From Ehretia macrophylla (Eukaryota > Streptophyta > Magnoliopsida > Boraginales > Ehretiaceae): a DNA stretch of 64,000 bases. This document shows positions 35,950 to 47,548 of this stretch, in pieces. Position numbers and translations under genes: made by a program. Under the pieces are notes generated by a model that was not told where the DNA came from, did not search any database, and saw nothing but the letters and a program-made list of their open reading frames with translations. Numbering within the stretch: the first letter of the stretch is position 1; each line of letters starts with the position of its first letter. The stretch lies in the NCBI GenBank assembly GCA_037974665.1, contig CM075773.1:18652146-18716145 (forward strand). Reading direction: 5' to 3'.

Positions 35950-36507
35950 GTTATGTTGAGGGCACAATTCCTTTATGTGTTAACGGTTCACAGTCCCAGC
36001 CTAGAGATATGGCCCATTCAAAAGGCCCAATGGGCTTAACGACAGCCCATCCGCTTCAACAACGCAGCATCCTCGCAAGACGTGATATCGACGCATTGTA
36101 GGGTTCTCTAATGTGCCGCGAGTAAGGTTGTCGTCCTTTTAACAGCTCACGACGTACGATCCGGGACAGAAAAACAGAGCAAACGAAGAAAAGTAGCCCA
36201 AAACTGATGAAAACATTCGGTTTTGAGCTCCGAAAAGGGCAAAGCGTGCTAGCTACCTACCCCCGTCGTAGAGCTCTCGGAGAGCTTTCCTACGGTATGC
36301 TGTGCGCCGCGTAACTCCTTATGGATCAAAAGTTATGGGAACCGGAGCGACAGAGACCTGGTCACAAGCCCTACGCCCTCGGTTTGCGGGCCCAGCCTTC
36401 ACGTGAAGAGCAGTTGTCTTGCCCAAGGTGCCGTGGGATTCGATAATAGAAATGTGGTGGGTAAAGTATCTTGGCAACCCTAACCGGAGCAAAAAAAATT
36501 GAAAAGG

Positions 36508-36626
36508 GGGGTGCAACACGAGGACTTCCCAGGGGGTCACCCATCCTAGTACTACTCTCGCCCAAGCACGCTTAACTTCGGAGTTCTAATGGGATCCGGT
36601 GCATTAGTGCTGGTATGATCGCACCC
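36508..36626 (-). rRNA. 5S rRNA copy 47
   Basis: nt 39 C>U. The -1 base is T instead of C. Confidence 0.95.
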
Positions 36627-37184
36627 ATCATGTTGAGGGCACAATTCCTTTATGTGTTAACGGTTCACAGTCCCAGCCTAGAGATATGGCCCATTTAAAA
36701 GGCCCAATGGGCTTAACGACAGCCCATCCGCTTCAACAACGTAGCATCCTCGCAAGACGTGATATCGATGCATTGTAGGGTCCTCTAATGTGCCGCGAGT
36801 AAGGTTGTCGTCCTTTTAACAGCTCACGACGTACGATCCGGGACGGAAAAACAGAGCAAAAGAAGAAAAGTGGCCCGAAACTGATGAAAACATTCGGTTT
36901 TGAGCTCCGAAAAGGGCACAGCGGGCTAGCTACCTACACCCGTCGTAGAGCTCTCGGAGAGCTTTCCAACGGTATGCTGTGCGCCGCGTAACTCCTTACG
37001 GATCAAAAGTTATGGGCACCGGAGCGACGGAGACCTGGTCACAAGCCCTACGCCCTCGGTTTGCGGGCCCAGCCTCCACGTGAAGAGAAGTTGTCTTGCC
37101 CAAGGTGCCGTGGGATTCGATAATAGAAATGTGGTGGGTAAACTATCTTGGCAACCCTAACCGGAGCAAAAAAAATTGAAAAGG

Positions 37185-37303
37185 GGGGTGCAACACGAGG
37201 ACTTCCCAGGGGGTCACACATCCTAGTACTACTCTCGCCCAAGCACGCTTAACTTCGGAGTTCTGATGGGATCCGGTGCATTAGTGCTGGTATGATCGCA
37301 CCC
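37185..37303 (-). rRNA. 5S rRNA copy 48
   Basis: One change, nt 86 G>U in the C box. Confidence 0.96.
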
Positions 37304-37861
37304 GTCATGTTGAGGGCACAATTCCTTTATGTGTTAACGGTTCACAGTCCCAGCCTAGAGATATGGCCCATTCAAAAGTCCCAATGGGCTTAACGACAAC
37401 CCATCCGCTTCAACAACGCAGCATCCTCGCAAGACGTGATATCGACGCATTGTAGGGTCCTCTAATGTGCCGCGAGTAAGGTTGTCGTCCTTTTAACAGC
37501 TCACGACGTACGATCCGGGACGAAAAAACAGAGCAAAAGAAGAAAAGTGGCCCGAAACTGATGAAAACGTTCGATTTTGAGCTCCGAAAAGGGCAAAGCA
37601 AGCTAGCTGGCTGCCCCCGTCGTAGAGCTCTCGGAGAGCTTTCCAACGGTATGCTGTGCGCCGCGTAACTCCTTACGGATCAAAAGTTATGGGCACCGGA
37701 GCGACGGAGACCTGGTCACAAGCCCTACGCCCTCGGTTTGCGGGCCCAGCCTCCACATGAAGAGAAGTTGTCTTGCCCAAGGTGCCGTGGGATTCGATAA
37801 TAGAAATGTGGTGGGTAAACTATCTTGGCAACCCTAACCGGAGCAAAAAAAATTGAAAAGG

Positions 37862-37980
37862 GGGGTGCAACACGAGGACTTCCCAGGGGGTCACCCATCC
37901 TAGTACTACTCTAGCCCAAGCACGCTTAACTTCGGAGTTCTGATGGGATCCGGTGCATTAGTGCTGGTATGATCGCACCC
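37862..37980 (-). rRNA. 5S rRNA copy 49
   Basis: One change, nt 68 G>U in the intermediate element. Confidence 0.96.
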
Positions 37981-38538
37981 GTCATGTTGAGGGCACAATT
38001 CCTTTATGTGTTAACGGTTCACAGTCCCAGCCTAGAGATATGGCCCATTCAAAAGGCCCAATGGGCTTAACGACAACCCATCCGCTTCAACAACGCAGCA
38101 TCCTCGCAAGACGTGATATCGACGCATTGTAGGGTCCTCTAATGTGCCGCGAGTAAGGTTGTCGTCCTTTTAACAGCTCACGACGTACGATCCGGTACGG
38201 AAAAACAGAGCAAAAGAAGAAAAGTGGCCCGAAACTGATGAAAACGTTCGATTTGGAGCTCCTAAGAGATTAAAGCGAGCTACCGGGCCGCCCCCGTCGT
38301 AGAGCTCTCGGAGAGCTTTACAACGGCATCCTGTGCGCCGCGTAACTCCTTACGAATCAAAAGTTATGGGCACCGGAGCGACGGAGACCTGGTCACAAGC
38401 CCTACGCCCTCGGTTTGCGGGCCCAGCCTCCACGTGAAGAGAAGTTGTCTTGCCCAAGGTGCCGTGGGATTCGATAATAGAAATGTGGTGGGTAAAGTAT
38501 CTTGGCAACCCTAACCGGAGCAAAAAAATTTGAAAAGG

Positions 38539-38657
38539 GGGGTGCAACACGAGAACTTCCCAGGGGGTCACCCATCCTAGTACTACTCTCGCCCAAGCAC
38601 GCTTAACTTCGGAGTTCTGATGGGATCCGGTGCATTAGTGCTGGTATGATCTCACCC
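38539..38657 (-). rRNA. 5S rRNA copy 50 (trimer block A, unit 1)
   Basis: nt 104 C>U and nt 6 C>A. The left spacer has the CCTAAGAGATTAAAG variant also seen beside copy 53. Confidence 0.95.
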
Positions 38658-39214
38658 GTCATGTTGAGGGCACAATTCCTTTAGGTCTTAACAGTTCACA
38701 GTCCCAGCCTAGAGATATGGCCCATTCAAAAGGCCCAATGGGCTTAACGACAACCCATCCGCTTCAACAACGCAGCATCCTCGCAAGACGTGATATCGAC
38801 GCATTGTAGGGTCCTCTAATGTGCCGCGAGAAAGGTTGTCGTCCTTTTAACAGCTCACGACGTACGATCCGGGACGGAAAAACATAGCAAAAGAAGAAAA
38901 GTGGCCCGAAACTGATGAAAACGTTCGATTTTGAGCTCCGAAAAGGGCACGGAAAGCTAGCTAGCTGCCCCCGTCGTAGAGCTCTCGGAGAGCTTTGCAA
39001 CGTTATGCTGTGCGCCATGTAATTCCTTACGGATCAAAAGTTATTGGCACCGAAGCGATGGAGACCTAGTCACAAGTCCTACGCCCTCGACTTGCGGGCC
39101 CAGCCTCAACTTTAAGGGAAGTTGTCTTGCCCAAGGAGCCGTGGGATTCGATAATAGAAATGTGGTGGGTAAAGTATCTTGGCAACCTTAACCGGAGCAA
39201 AAAAATTGAAAAGG

Positions 39215-39333
39215 GGGGTGCAACACGAGGACTTCCCAGGGGGTCACCCAACCTAGTACTACACTCGCCCAAGCACGCTTAACTTCGGAGTTCTGATGGG
39301 ATCCGGTGCATTAGAGCTGGTATGATCGCACCC
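39215..39333 (-). rRNA. 5S rRNA copy 51 (trimer block A, unit 2)
   Basis: nt 83 A>U, 71 A>U, 19 A>U. The first two recur together only in copy 54. The -1 base is T. Confidence 0.94.
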
Positions 39334-39891
39334 ATCATGTTGAGGGCACAATTCCTTTATGTGTTAACGGTTCACAGTCCCAGCCTAGAGATATGGCCCA
39401 TTCAAAAGGCCCAATGGGATTAACGACAACCCATCCGCTTCAACAACGCAGCATCCTCGCAAGACGTGATATCGACGCATTGTAGGGTCCTCTAATGTGC
39501 CGCGAGTAAGGTTGTCGTCCTTTTAACAGCTCACGACGTACGATCCGGGACGGAAAAACAGAGAAAAAGTAGAAAAGTGGCCCGAAACTGATGAAAACGT
39601 TCGATTTTGAGCTCCGAAAAGGGCATAGCAAGCTAGTTTGCTGCCCCCGTCGTAGAGCTCTCAGAGAACTTTCCAACGGTATGCTGTGTGCCTCGTAATT
39701 CCTTACGGATCAAAAGTTATGGGCACCGGAGCGACGGAGACCTAGTCACAAGCCCTACGCCCTCGGTTTGCGGGCCCAGCCTCCCCGTGAAGAGAAGTTG
39801 TCTTGCCCAAGGTGTCGTGGGATTCGATAATGGAAATGTGGTGGGTAAAGTATCTTGGCAACCCTAACCGGAGCAAAAAAAATTGAAAAGG

Positions 39892-40010
39892 GGGGTGCAA
39901 CACGAGGACTTCCCAGGGGGTCACCCATCCTAGTACTACTCTTGCCCAAGCACGCTTAACTTCGGAGTTCTGATGGGATCCGGTGCATTAGTGCTGGTAT
40001 GATCGCACCC
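39892..40010 (-). rRNA. 5S rRNA copy 52 (trimer block A, unit 3)
   Basis: nt 68 G>A, as in copies 55 and 56. The -1 base is A. Confidence 0.95.
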
Positions 40011-40568
40011 TTCATGTTGAGGGCACAATTCCTTTATGTGTTAACGGTTCACAGTCCCAGCCTAGAGATATGGCCCATTCAAAAGGCCCAATGGGATTAA
40101 CGACAACCCATCCGCTTCAACAACGCAGCATCCTCGCAAGACGTGATATCGACGCATTGTAGGGTCCTCTAATGTGCCGTGAGTAAGGTTGTCGTCCTTT
40201 TAACAGCTCACGACTTACGATCCGGTACGGAAAAACAGAGCAAAAGAAGAAAAGTGGCTCGAAACTGATGAAAAAGTTCGATTTTGAGTTCCTAAGAGAT
40301 TAAAGCGAGCTAGCTGGCTGCCCCCGTCGTAGAGCTCTCGGAGAGCTTTACAACGGTATGCTGTGCGCCGCGTAACTCCTTACGAATCAAAACTTATGGG
40401 CACCGGAGCAACGAAGACCTGGTCACATGCCCTACGCCCTCGGTTTGCGGGCCCAGCCTCCCCGTGAAGAGAAGTTGTCTTGCCCAAGGTGCCGTGGGAT
40501 TCAATAATAGAAATGTGGTGGGTAAAGTATCTTGGTAAGCCTAACCGGAGCAAAAAAAATTGAAAAGG

Positions 40569-40687
40569 GGGGTTCAACACGAGGACTTCCCAGGGGGTCA
40601 CCCATCCTAGTACTACTCTCGCCCAAGCACGCTTAACTTCGGAGTTCTTATGGGATCCGGTGCATTAGTGCTGGTATGGTCGCACCC
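40569..40687 (-). rRNA. 5S rRNA copy 53 (trimer block B, unit 1)
   Basis: nt 114 C>A, 39 C>A, 9 U>C. The -1 base is T. The left spacer matches that of copy 50. Confidence 0.94.
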
Positions 40688-41245
40688 ATCATGTTGAGGG
40701 AACAATTCCTTTATGTGTTAAAATTTGACAGTCCAAGCCTAGAGATATGGCCCATTCAAAAGGCCCAATGGGCTTAACGACAACCCATCCGCTTCAACAA
40801 CGCAGCATCCTCGCAAGACGTGATATCGACGCATTGTAGGGTCCTCTAATGTGCCGCGAGTATGGTTGTCGTCCTTTTAACAGCTCACGACGTACGATCC
40901 GGGACGGAAAAACAGAGCAAAAGAAGAAAAGTGGCACGAAACTGTTGAAAACGTTCGATTTTGAGCTCCAAAAAGGGCACGGCGAGCTAGCTACCTGCCC
41001 CCGTCGTAGAGCTCTCGGAGAGCTTTCCAACGGTATGCTGTGCGCCTCGTAACTCCTTACGGATCAAAAGTTATGGGCACCGGAGCGACGAAGACGTAGT
41101 CACAAGTCCTACGCCCTCGGTTTGCGGGCCCAGCCTCCCCGTGAAGAGAAGTTGTCTTGCCCAAGCTACCGTGGGATTCGATAATAGAAATGTGGTGGGT
41201 AAAGTATCTTGGCAACCCTAACCGGAGCAAAAAAAATTGAAAAGG

Positions 41246-41364
41246 GGGGTGCAACACGAGAACTTCCCACGGGGTCACCCAACCTAGTACTACACTCGCC
41301 CAAGCACGCTTAACTTCGCAGTTCTGATGGGATCCGGTGCATTAGTGCTGGTATGATCGCACCC
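41246..41364 (-). rRNA. 5S rRNA copy 54 (trimer block B, unit 2)
   Basis: nt 104 C>U, 95 C>G, 83 A>U, 71 A>U, 46 C>G. The 83/71 pair matches copy 51 exactly three units to the left. Confidence 0.93.
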
Positions 41365-41922
41365 GTCATGTTGAGGGCACTATTCCTTTATGTGTTAACG
41401 GTTCACAGTCCCAGCCTAGAGATATGGCCCATTCAAAAGGCCCAATGGGATTAACGACAACCCATCCGCTTCAACAACGCAGCATCCTCGCAAGACGTGA
41501 TATCGACGCATTGTAGGGTCCTCTAATGTGCCGCGAGTAAGGTTGTCGTCCTTTTAACAGCTCACGACGTACGATCCGGGACGGAAAAACAGAGAAAAGG
41601 AAGAAAAGTGGCCCGAAACTGATGAAAACGTTCGATTTTGAGCTCCAAAAAGGGCATAGCAAGCCAGCTTGCTGCCCCCGTCGTAGAGCTCTCAGAGAAC
41701 TTTCCAACGGTATGCTGTGCGCCTCGTAATTCCTTACGGATCAAAAGTTATGGGCACCGTAGCGACGGAGACCAAGTCACAAGCCCTACGCCCTCGGTTT
41801 GCGGGCCCAGCCTCCCCGTGGAGAGAAGTTGTCTTGCCCAAGGTGTTGTGGGATTCGATAATAGAAATGTGGTGGATAAAGTATCTTGGCAACCCTAACC
41901 GGAGCAAAAAAAATTGAAAAGG

Positions 41923-42041
41923 GGGGTGCAACACGAGGACTTCCCAGGCGGTCACCCATCCTAGTACTACTCTTGCCCAAGCACGCTTAACTTCGGAGTT
42001 CTGATGGGATCCGGTGCATTAGTGCTGGTATGATCGCACCC
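41923..42041 (-). rRNA. 5S rRNA copy 55 (trimer block B, unit 3)
   Basis: nt 93 C>G (C box) and nt 68 G>A. Confidence 0.95.
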
Positions 42042-42599
42042 GTCATGTTGAGGGCACAATTCCTTTATGTGTTAACGGTTCACAGTCCCAGCCTAGAGAT
42101 ATGGCCCATTCAAAAGGCCCAATGGGATTAACGACAACCCATCCGCTTCAACAACGCAGCATCCTCGCAAGACGTGATATCGACGCATTGTAGGGTCCTC
42201 TAATGTGCCGCGAGTAAGGTTTTCGTCCTTTTAACAGCTCACGACGTACGATCCGGGACGGAAAAACAGAGAAAAAGAAGAAAAGTGGCCCGAAACTGAT
42301 GAAAACGTTCGATTTTGAGCTCAAAAAAGGGCATAGCAAGCAAGCTTGCTGCCCCCGTCGTAGAGCTCTCAGAGAACTTTCCAACGGTATGCTGTGTGCC
42401 TCGTAATTCCTTACGGATCAAAAGTTATGGGCACCGGAGCGACGGAGACCTAGTCACAAGCCCTACGCCCTCGGTTTGCGGGCCCAGCCTCCCCGTGAAG
42501 AGAAGTTGTCTTGCCCAAGGTGTCGTGGGATTCGATAATGGAAATGTGGTGGGTAAAGTATCTTGGCAACCCTAACCGGAGCAAAAAAAATTGAAAAGG

Positions 42600-42718
42600 G
42601 GGGTGCAACACGAGGACTTCCCAGGGGGTCACCCATCCTAGTACTACTCTTGCCCAAGCACGCTTAACTTCGGAGTTCTGATGGGATCCGGTGCATTAGT
42701 GCTGGTATGATCGCACCC
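42600..42718 (-). rRNA. 5S rRNA copy 56
   Basis: nt 68 G>A. The -1 base is A. Gene and spacer closely match copy 52, four units to the left. Confidence 0.95.
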
Positions 42719-43276
42719 TTCATGTTGAGGGCACAATTCCTTTATGTGTTAACGGTTCACAGTCCCAGCCTAGAGATATGGCCCATTCAAAAGGCCCAAT
42801 GGGCTGAACGACAACCCATCCGCTTCAACAACGCAGCATCCTTGCAAGACGTGATATCGACGCATTGTAGGGTCCTCTAATGTGCCGCGAGTAAGGTTGT
42901 CGTCCTTTTAACAGCTCACGACGTACGATCCGGGACGGAAAAACAGAGCAAAAGAAGAAAAGTGGCCCGAAACTGATGAAAACGTTCGATTTTGAGCTCC
43001 GAAAAGGGCATAGCAAGCCAGCTTACTGCCCCCGTCGTAGAGCTCTCAGAGAGCTTTCCAACGGTATGCTGTGCGCCTCGTAACTCCTTACGAATCAAAA
43101 GTTATGGGCACCGGAGCGACGGAGACCTAGTCACAAGCCCTACGCCCTCAGTTTGAGGGCCCAGCCTCCCCGTGAAGAGAAGTTGTCTTGCCCAAGGTGC
43201 CGTGGGATTCGATAATAGAAATGTGGTGGGTAAAGTATCTTGGCAACCCTAACCGGAGCAAAAAAAATTGAAAAGC

Positions 43277-43395
43277 GGGGTGCAACACGAGGACTTCCGA
43301 GGGGGTCACCTATCCTAGTACTACTCTCGCCCAAGCACGCTTAACTTCGGAGTTCTGATGGGATCCGATGCATTAGTGCTAGTACGATCGCACCT
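43277..43395 (-). rRNA. 5S rRNA copy 57, divergent
   Basis: Six changes: nt 97 G>C, 85 G>A, 28 C>U, 15 C>U, 11 A>G, 1 G>A. The first two recur in copy 62. Confidence 0.91.
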
Positions 43396-43789
43396 GTCAT
43401 GTTGAGGGCACAATTCCTATATGTGTTAACGGTTCACAGTCCCATCCTAGAGATATGGCCCATTCAAAAGGCCCAATGGGCTTAACGACAACCCATCCGC
43501 TTCAACAACGCAGCATCCTCGCAAGACGTGATATCGACGCATTGTAGGGTCCTCTAATGTGCCGCGAGTAAGGTTGTCGTCCTTTTAACAGCTCACGACG
43601 TACGATCCGGGACGGAAAAACAGTGCAAAAGAAGAAAAGTGGCCCGAAACTGATGAAAACGTTCGATTTTGAGCTCCGAAAAGGGCACAGCAAGCTAGCT
43701 TGCTGCCCCCGTCGTAGAGCTCTCAGAGAGCTTTCCAACGGTATGCTGTGCGCCTCGTAACTCCTTACGGATCAAAAGTTATGGGCACT

Positions 43790-43790
43790 G
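43790..43790. other. First junction of the 37-bp spacer deletion
   Basis: GGGCACTGGTTTACGGG replaces the longer form in which 37 bp separate the two parts. CGG flanks both ends in the long form, so a short direct-repeat deletion is likely. Later junctions lie near 46107, 47424, 50770, 51359, 52676, 53992, 54631, 55947, 57264, 58581, 59898, 61215 and 62532 (14 in all). Confidence 0.9.
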
Positions 43791-43916
43791 GTTTACGGGC
43801 CCAGCCTCCACGTGAAGAGAAGTTGTCTTGCCCAAGGTGCCGTGGGATTTGATAATAGAAATGTGGTGGGTAAAGTATCTTGGCAACCCTAACCGGAGCA
43901 AAAAAAATTGAAAAGG

Positions 43917-44035
43917 GGGGTGCAACACGAGGACTTCCCAGGGGGTCACCCATCCTAGTACTACTCTCGCCCAAGCACGCTTAACTTCGGAGTTCTGATG
44001 GGATCCGGTGCATTAGTGCTGGTATGATCGCACCC
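43917..44035 (-). rRNA. 5S rRNA copy 58, consensus, first 640-bp unit
   Basis: Gene identical to the majority sequence. It is the first unit with the 37-bp spacer deletion (junction near 43790, 127 bp past the gene's 3' end). Confidence 0.97.
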
Positions 44036-44593
44036 GTCATGTTGAGGGCACAATTCCTTTATGTGTTAATGGTTCACAGTCCCAGCCTAGAGATATGGCC
44101 CATTCAAAAGGCCCAATGGGCTTAACGACAACCCATCCGCTTCAACAACGCAGCATCCTCGCAAGCCGTGATATCGACGCATTGTAGGGTCCTCTAATAT
44201 GCCCCGAGTAAGGTTGTCGTCTTTTTAATAGCTCACGACGTACGATCCGGGACGGAAAAACATAGCAAAAAAAGAAAAGTGGCCCGAAACTGATGAAAAC
44301 ATTCGATTTTGAGCTCCGAAAAGGGCATAGTGAGCTAGCTTGCTGCCCCCGTCATAGAGCTCTAAGAGAGCTTTCCAACGGTATGCTGTGCGCCTCGTAA
44401 CTCCTTACGGATCAAAAGTTATGGGCACCGGAGCGACGGAGACCTGGTCACAAGCCCTACGCCCTCGGTTTGCGGGCCCAGCCTCCACGTGAAGAGAAGT
44501 TGTCTTGCCCAAGGTGCCGTGGGATTCGATAATAGAAATGTGGTGGGTAAAGTATCTTGGCAACCCTAACCGGAGCAAAAAAAATTGAAAAGC

Positions 44594-44712
44594 GGGGTGC
44601 AACACGAGGACTTCCCAGGGGGTCACCCATCCTAGTACTACTCTTGCCCAAGCACGCTTAACTTCGGAGTTCTGATGGGATCCGGTGCATTAGTGCTGGT
44701 ATGATCGCACCC
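44594..44712 (-). rRNA. 5S rRNA copy 59
   Basis: One change, nt 68 G>A. Confidence 0.96.
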
Positions 44713-45270
44713 GTCATGTTGAGGGCACAATTCCTTTATGTGTTAACGGTTCACAATCCCAGCCTAGAGATATGGCCCATTCAAAAGGCCCAATGGGCTT
44801 AACGACAACCCATCCGCTTCAACAACGCAGCATCCTCGCAAGACGTGATATCAACGCATTGTAGGGTCCTCTAATGTGCCGTGAGTAAGGTTGTCGTCCT
44901 TTTAACAGCTCACGACGTACGATCCGGGACGGAAAAACAGAGCAAAAGAAGAAAAGTGGCCCGAAACTAATGAAAACGTTCGATTTTGAGCTCCGAAAAG
45001 GGCACAGCAAGCTTGCTTGCTGCCCCCGTCATAGAGCTCTCAGAGAGCTTTCCAACGGTATGCTATGCGCCTCGTAACTCCTTACGTATCAAAAGTTATG
45101 GGCACCGGAGCGACGGAGACCTGGTCACAAGCCCTACGCCCTCGGTTTGCGGGCCCAGCCTCCACGTGAAGAGAAGTTGTCTTGCCCAAGGTGCCGTGGG
45201 ATTCGATAATAGAAATGTGGTGGGTAAAGTATCTTGGGAACCCTAACCGGAGCAAAAAAAATTGAAATGG

Positions 45271-45389
45271 GGGGTGCAACACGAGGACTTCCCAGGGGGT
45301 CACCCATCCTAGTACTACTCTCGCCCAAGCACGCTTAACTTCGGAGTTCTGATGGGATCCAGTGCATTAGCGCTGGTATGATCACACCT
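45271..45389 (-). rRNA. 5S rRNA copy 60
   Basis: nt 29 C>U, 19 A>G, 6 C>U, 1 G>A. The next gene upstream on the right is missing (gene-less unit). Confidence 0.93.
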
Positions 45390-46232
45390 GTCATGTTGAG
45401 GGCACAATTCCTTTATTTGTTAACGGTTCACAGTCCCAGCCTAGAGATATGGCCCATTCAAAAGGCCCAATGGGCTTAACGACAACCCATCCGCTTCAAC
45501 AACGCAGTATCCTCGCAAGACGTGATATCGACGCATTGTAGGGTCCTCTAATGTGCCGCGAGTAAGGTTGTCGTCCTTTTAACAGCTCACGACGTACGAT
45601 CCGGGATGGAAAAACAGAGCAAAAGAAGAAAAGTGGCCCGAATATGATGAAAACGTTCGATTTTGAGCTCCGAAAAGGGCACAGCAAGCAAGCTTGCTAC
45701 CCCTGTCGTAGAGCACTCAGAGAGCTTTCCAACGGTATGCTGTGCGCCTCGTAACTCCTTACGGATCAAAAGTTTTGGGCACCGGACCGACGGAGACCTA
45801 GTCACAACCCATCCGCTTCAACAACGCAGCAACCTCGCAAGACGGGATATCGACGCATTGTAGGGTCCTCTAATGTGCCTCGAGTAAGGTTGTCGTCCTT
45901 TTAACAGCTCACGACCTACGATCCGGGACGGAAAAACAGAGTAAAAGAAGAAAAGTGGCCCGAAACTGATGAAAACGTTCGATTTTGAGCTCCGAAAAGG
46001 GCACAGCAAGCTAGCATGCTGCCCCCGTCGTAGAGCTCTCAGAGAGCTTTCCAACGGTATGCTGTGCGCCTCGTAACTCCTTACGGATCAAAAGTTATGG
46101 GCACCGGTTTACGGGCCCAGCCTCCACGTGAAGAGAAGTTGTCTTGCCCAAGGTGCCGTTGGATTCGATAATAGAAATGTGGTGGGTAAAGTATCTTGGC
46201 AACCCTAACCGGAGCAAAAAAAATTGAAAAGG
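45390..46232. repeat. Gene-less 5S unit: fused spacers with a 355-bp deletion removing one 5S gene
   Basis: This 843-bp gap replaces the usual spacer. Near 45804-45807 the sequence jumps from the segment after GACCTAGTC to CCCATCCGCTTC. That deletes the remaining 3' flank, the whole 5S gene and its upstream promoter. ACAA occurs at both ends of the deleted segment in normal units, so a 4-base microhomology join is likely. The remnant unit is 322 bp. The following unit (gene 61) is a 640-bp type. Confidence 0.93.
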
Positions 46233-46351
46233 GGGGTGCAACACGAGGACTTCCCAGGGGGTCACCCATCCTAGTACTACTCTCGCCCAAGCACGCTTAA
46301 CTTCGGAGTTCTGATGGGATCCGGTGCATTAGTGCTGGTATGATCGCACCT
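46233..46351 (-). rRNA. 5S rRNA copy 61 (640-bp unit)
   Basis: One change, nt 1 G>A, as in copy 60. Confidence 0.95.
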
Positions 46352-46909
46352 GTCATGTTGAGGGCACAATTCCTTTATGTGTTAATGGTTCCCAGTCCCA
46401 GCCAAGAGATATGGCCCATTCAAAAGGCCCAATGGGCTTAACGACAACCCATCCGCTTCAACAACGCAGCATCCTCGCAAGACGTGATATCGACGCATTG
46501 TAGGGTCGTCTAATATGCCCCGAGTAAGGTTGTCGTCCTTTTAACAGATCACGACGTACGATCCGGGACGGAAAAACAGAGCAAAAAAAGAAAAGTGGCC
46601 CGAAACTGATGAAAACGTTCGATTTTGAGCTCCGAAAAGGGCATAGTGAGCTAGCTTGCTGCCCCCATCATAGAGCTCTCAGAGAGCTTTCCAACGGTAT
46701 GCTGTGCGCCTTGTAACTCCTTACGGATCAAAAGTTATGGGCACCGGAGCGACGGAGACCTGGTCACAAGCCCTACGCCCTCGGTTTGCGGGTCCAGCCT
46801 CAACGTGAAGAGAAGTTGTCTTCCCCAAGGTGCCGTGGGATTCGATAATAGAAATGTGGTGGGTAAAGTATCTTGGCAACCCTAACCGGAGCAAAAAAAA
46901 TTGAAAAGC

Positions 46910-47028
46910 GGGGTGCAACACGAGGACTTCCGAGGTGGTCACCTATCCTAGTACTACTCTCGCCCAAGCACGCTTAACTTCGGAGTTCTGATGGGATCCG
47001 GTGCATTAGTGCTGGTATGATCGTACCC
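46910..47028 (-). rRNA. 5S rRNA copy 62
   Basis: nt 97 G>C, 93 C>A, 85 G>A (all C box) and 5 G>A. The 97/85 pair links it to copy 57. Confidence 0.93.
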
Positions 47029-47548
47029 GTCATGTTGAGGGCACAATTCCTTTATGTGTTAACGGTTCACAATCCCAGCCTAGAGATATGGCCTATTCAA
47101 AAGGCCCAATGGGCTTAACGACAACCCATCCGCTTCAACAACGCAGCATCCTCGCAAGACGTGATATCAACGCATTGTAAGGTCCTCTAATGTGCCGTGA
47201 GTAAGGTTGTCGTCCTTTTAACAGCTCACGACGTACGATCCGGGACGGAAAAACAGAGCGAAAGAAGAAAAGTGGCCCGAAACTGATGAAAACGTTCGAT
47301 TTTGAGCTCCGAAAAGGGCACAGCAAGCTAGCTTGCTGCCCCCGTCGTAGAGCTCTCAGAGAGCTTTCCAACGGTATGTTGTGCGCCTCGTAACTCCTTA
47401 CGGATCAAAAGTTATGGACACCGGTTTGCGGCCCAGCCTCCACGTGAAGAGAAGTTGTCTTGCCCAAGGTGCCGTGGGATTCGATAATAGAAATGTGGTG
47501 GGTAAAGTATCTTGGCAACCCTAACCGGAGCAAAAAAAATTGAAAAGA

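Larger units (their letters stand above)
37981..40010. repeat. Three-unit block A (about 2030 bp)
   Basis: Spacers and genes of copies 50-52. Block-specific marks: CCTAAGAGATTAAAG and CCGGTACGG in the first spacer, the nt 83/71 gene changes in the second unit, and AGAGAAAAAG, CATAGCAAGC and CAGAGAACTTT in the third spacer. Confidence 0.85.
40011..42041. repeat. Three-unit block B (about 2031 bp), tandem copy of block A
   Basis: Copies 53-55 carry the same marks in the same order as copies 50-52, three units further right (for example CCTAAGAGAT at 38261 and 40291, 2030 bp apart). Confidence 0.85.

Noticed and set aside
43277..46351. Inverted or opposite-strand 5S units near the gene-less gap
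   Set aside because: All flanking genes and the remnant spacer are in the same orientation; the gap is explained by a simple deletion.
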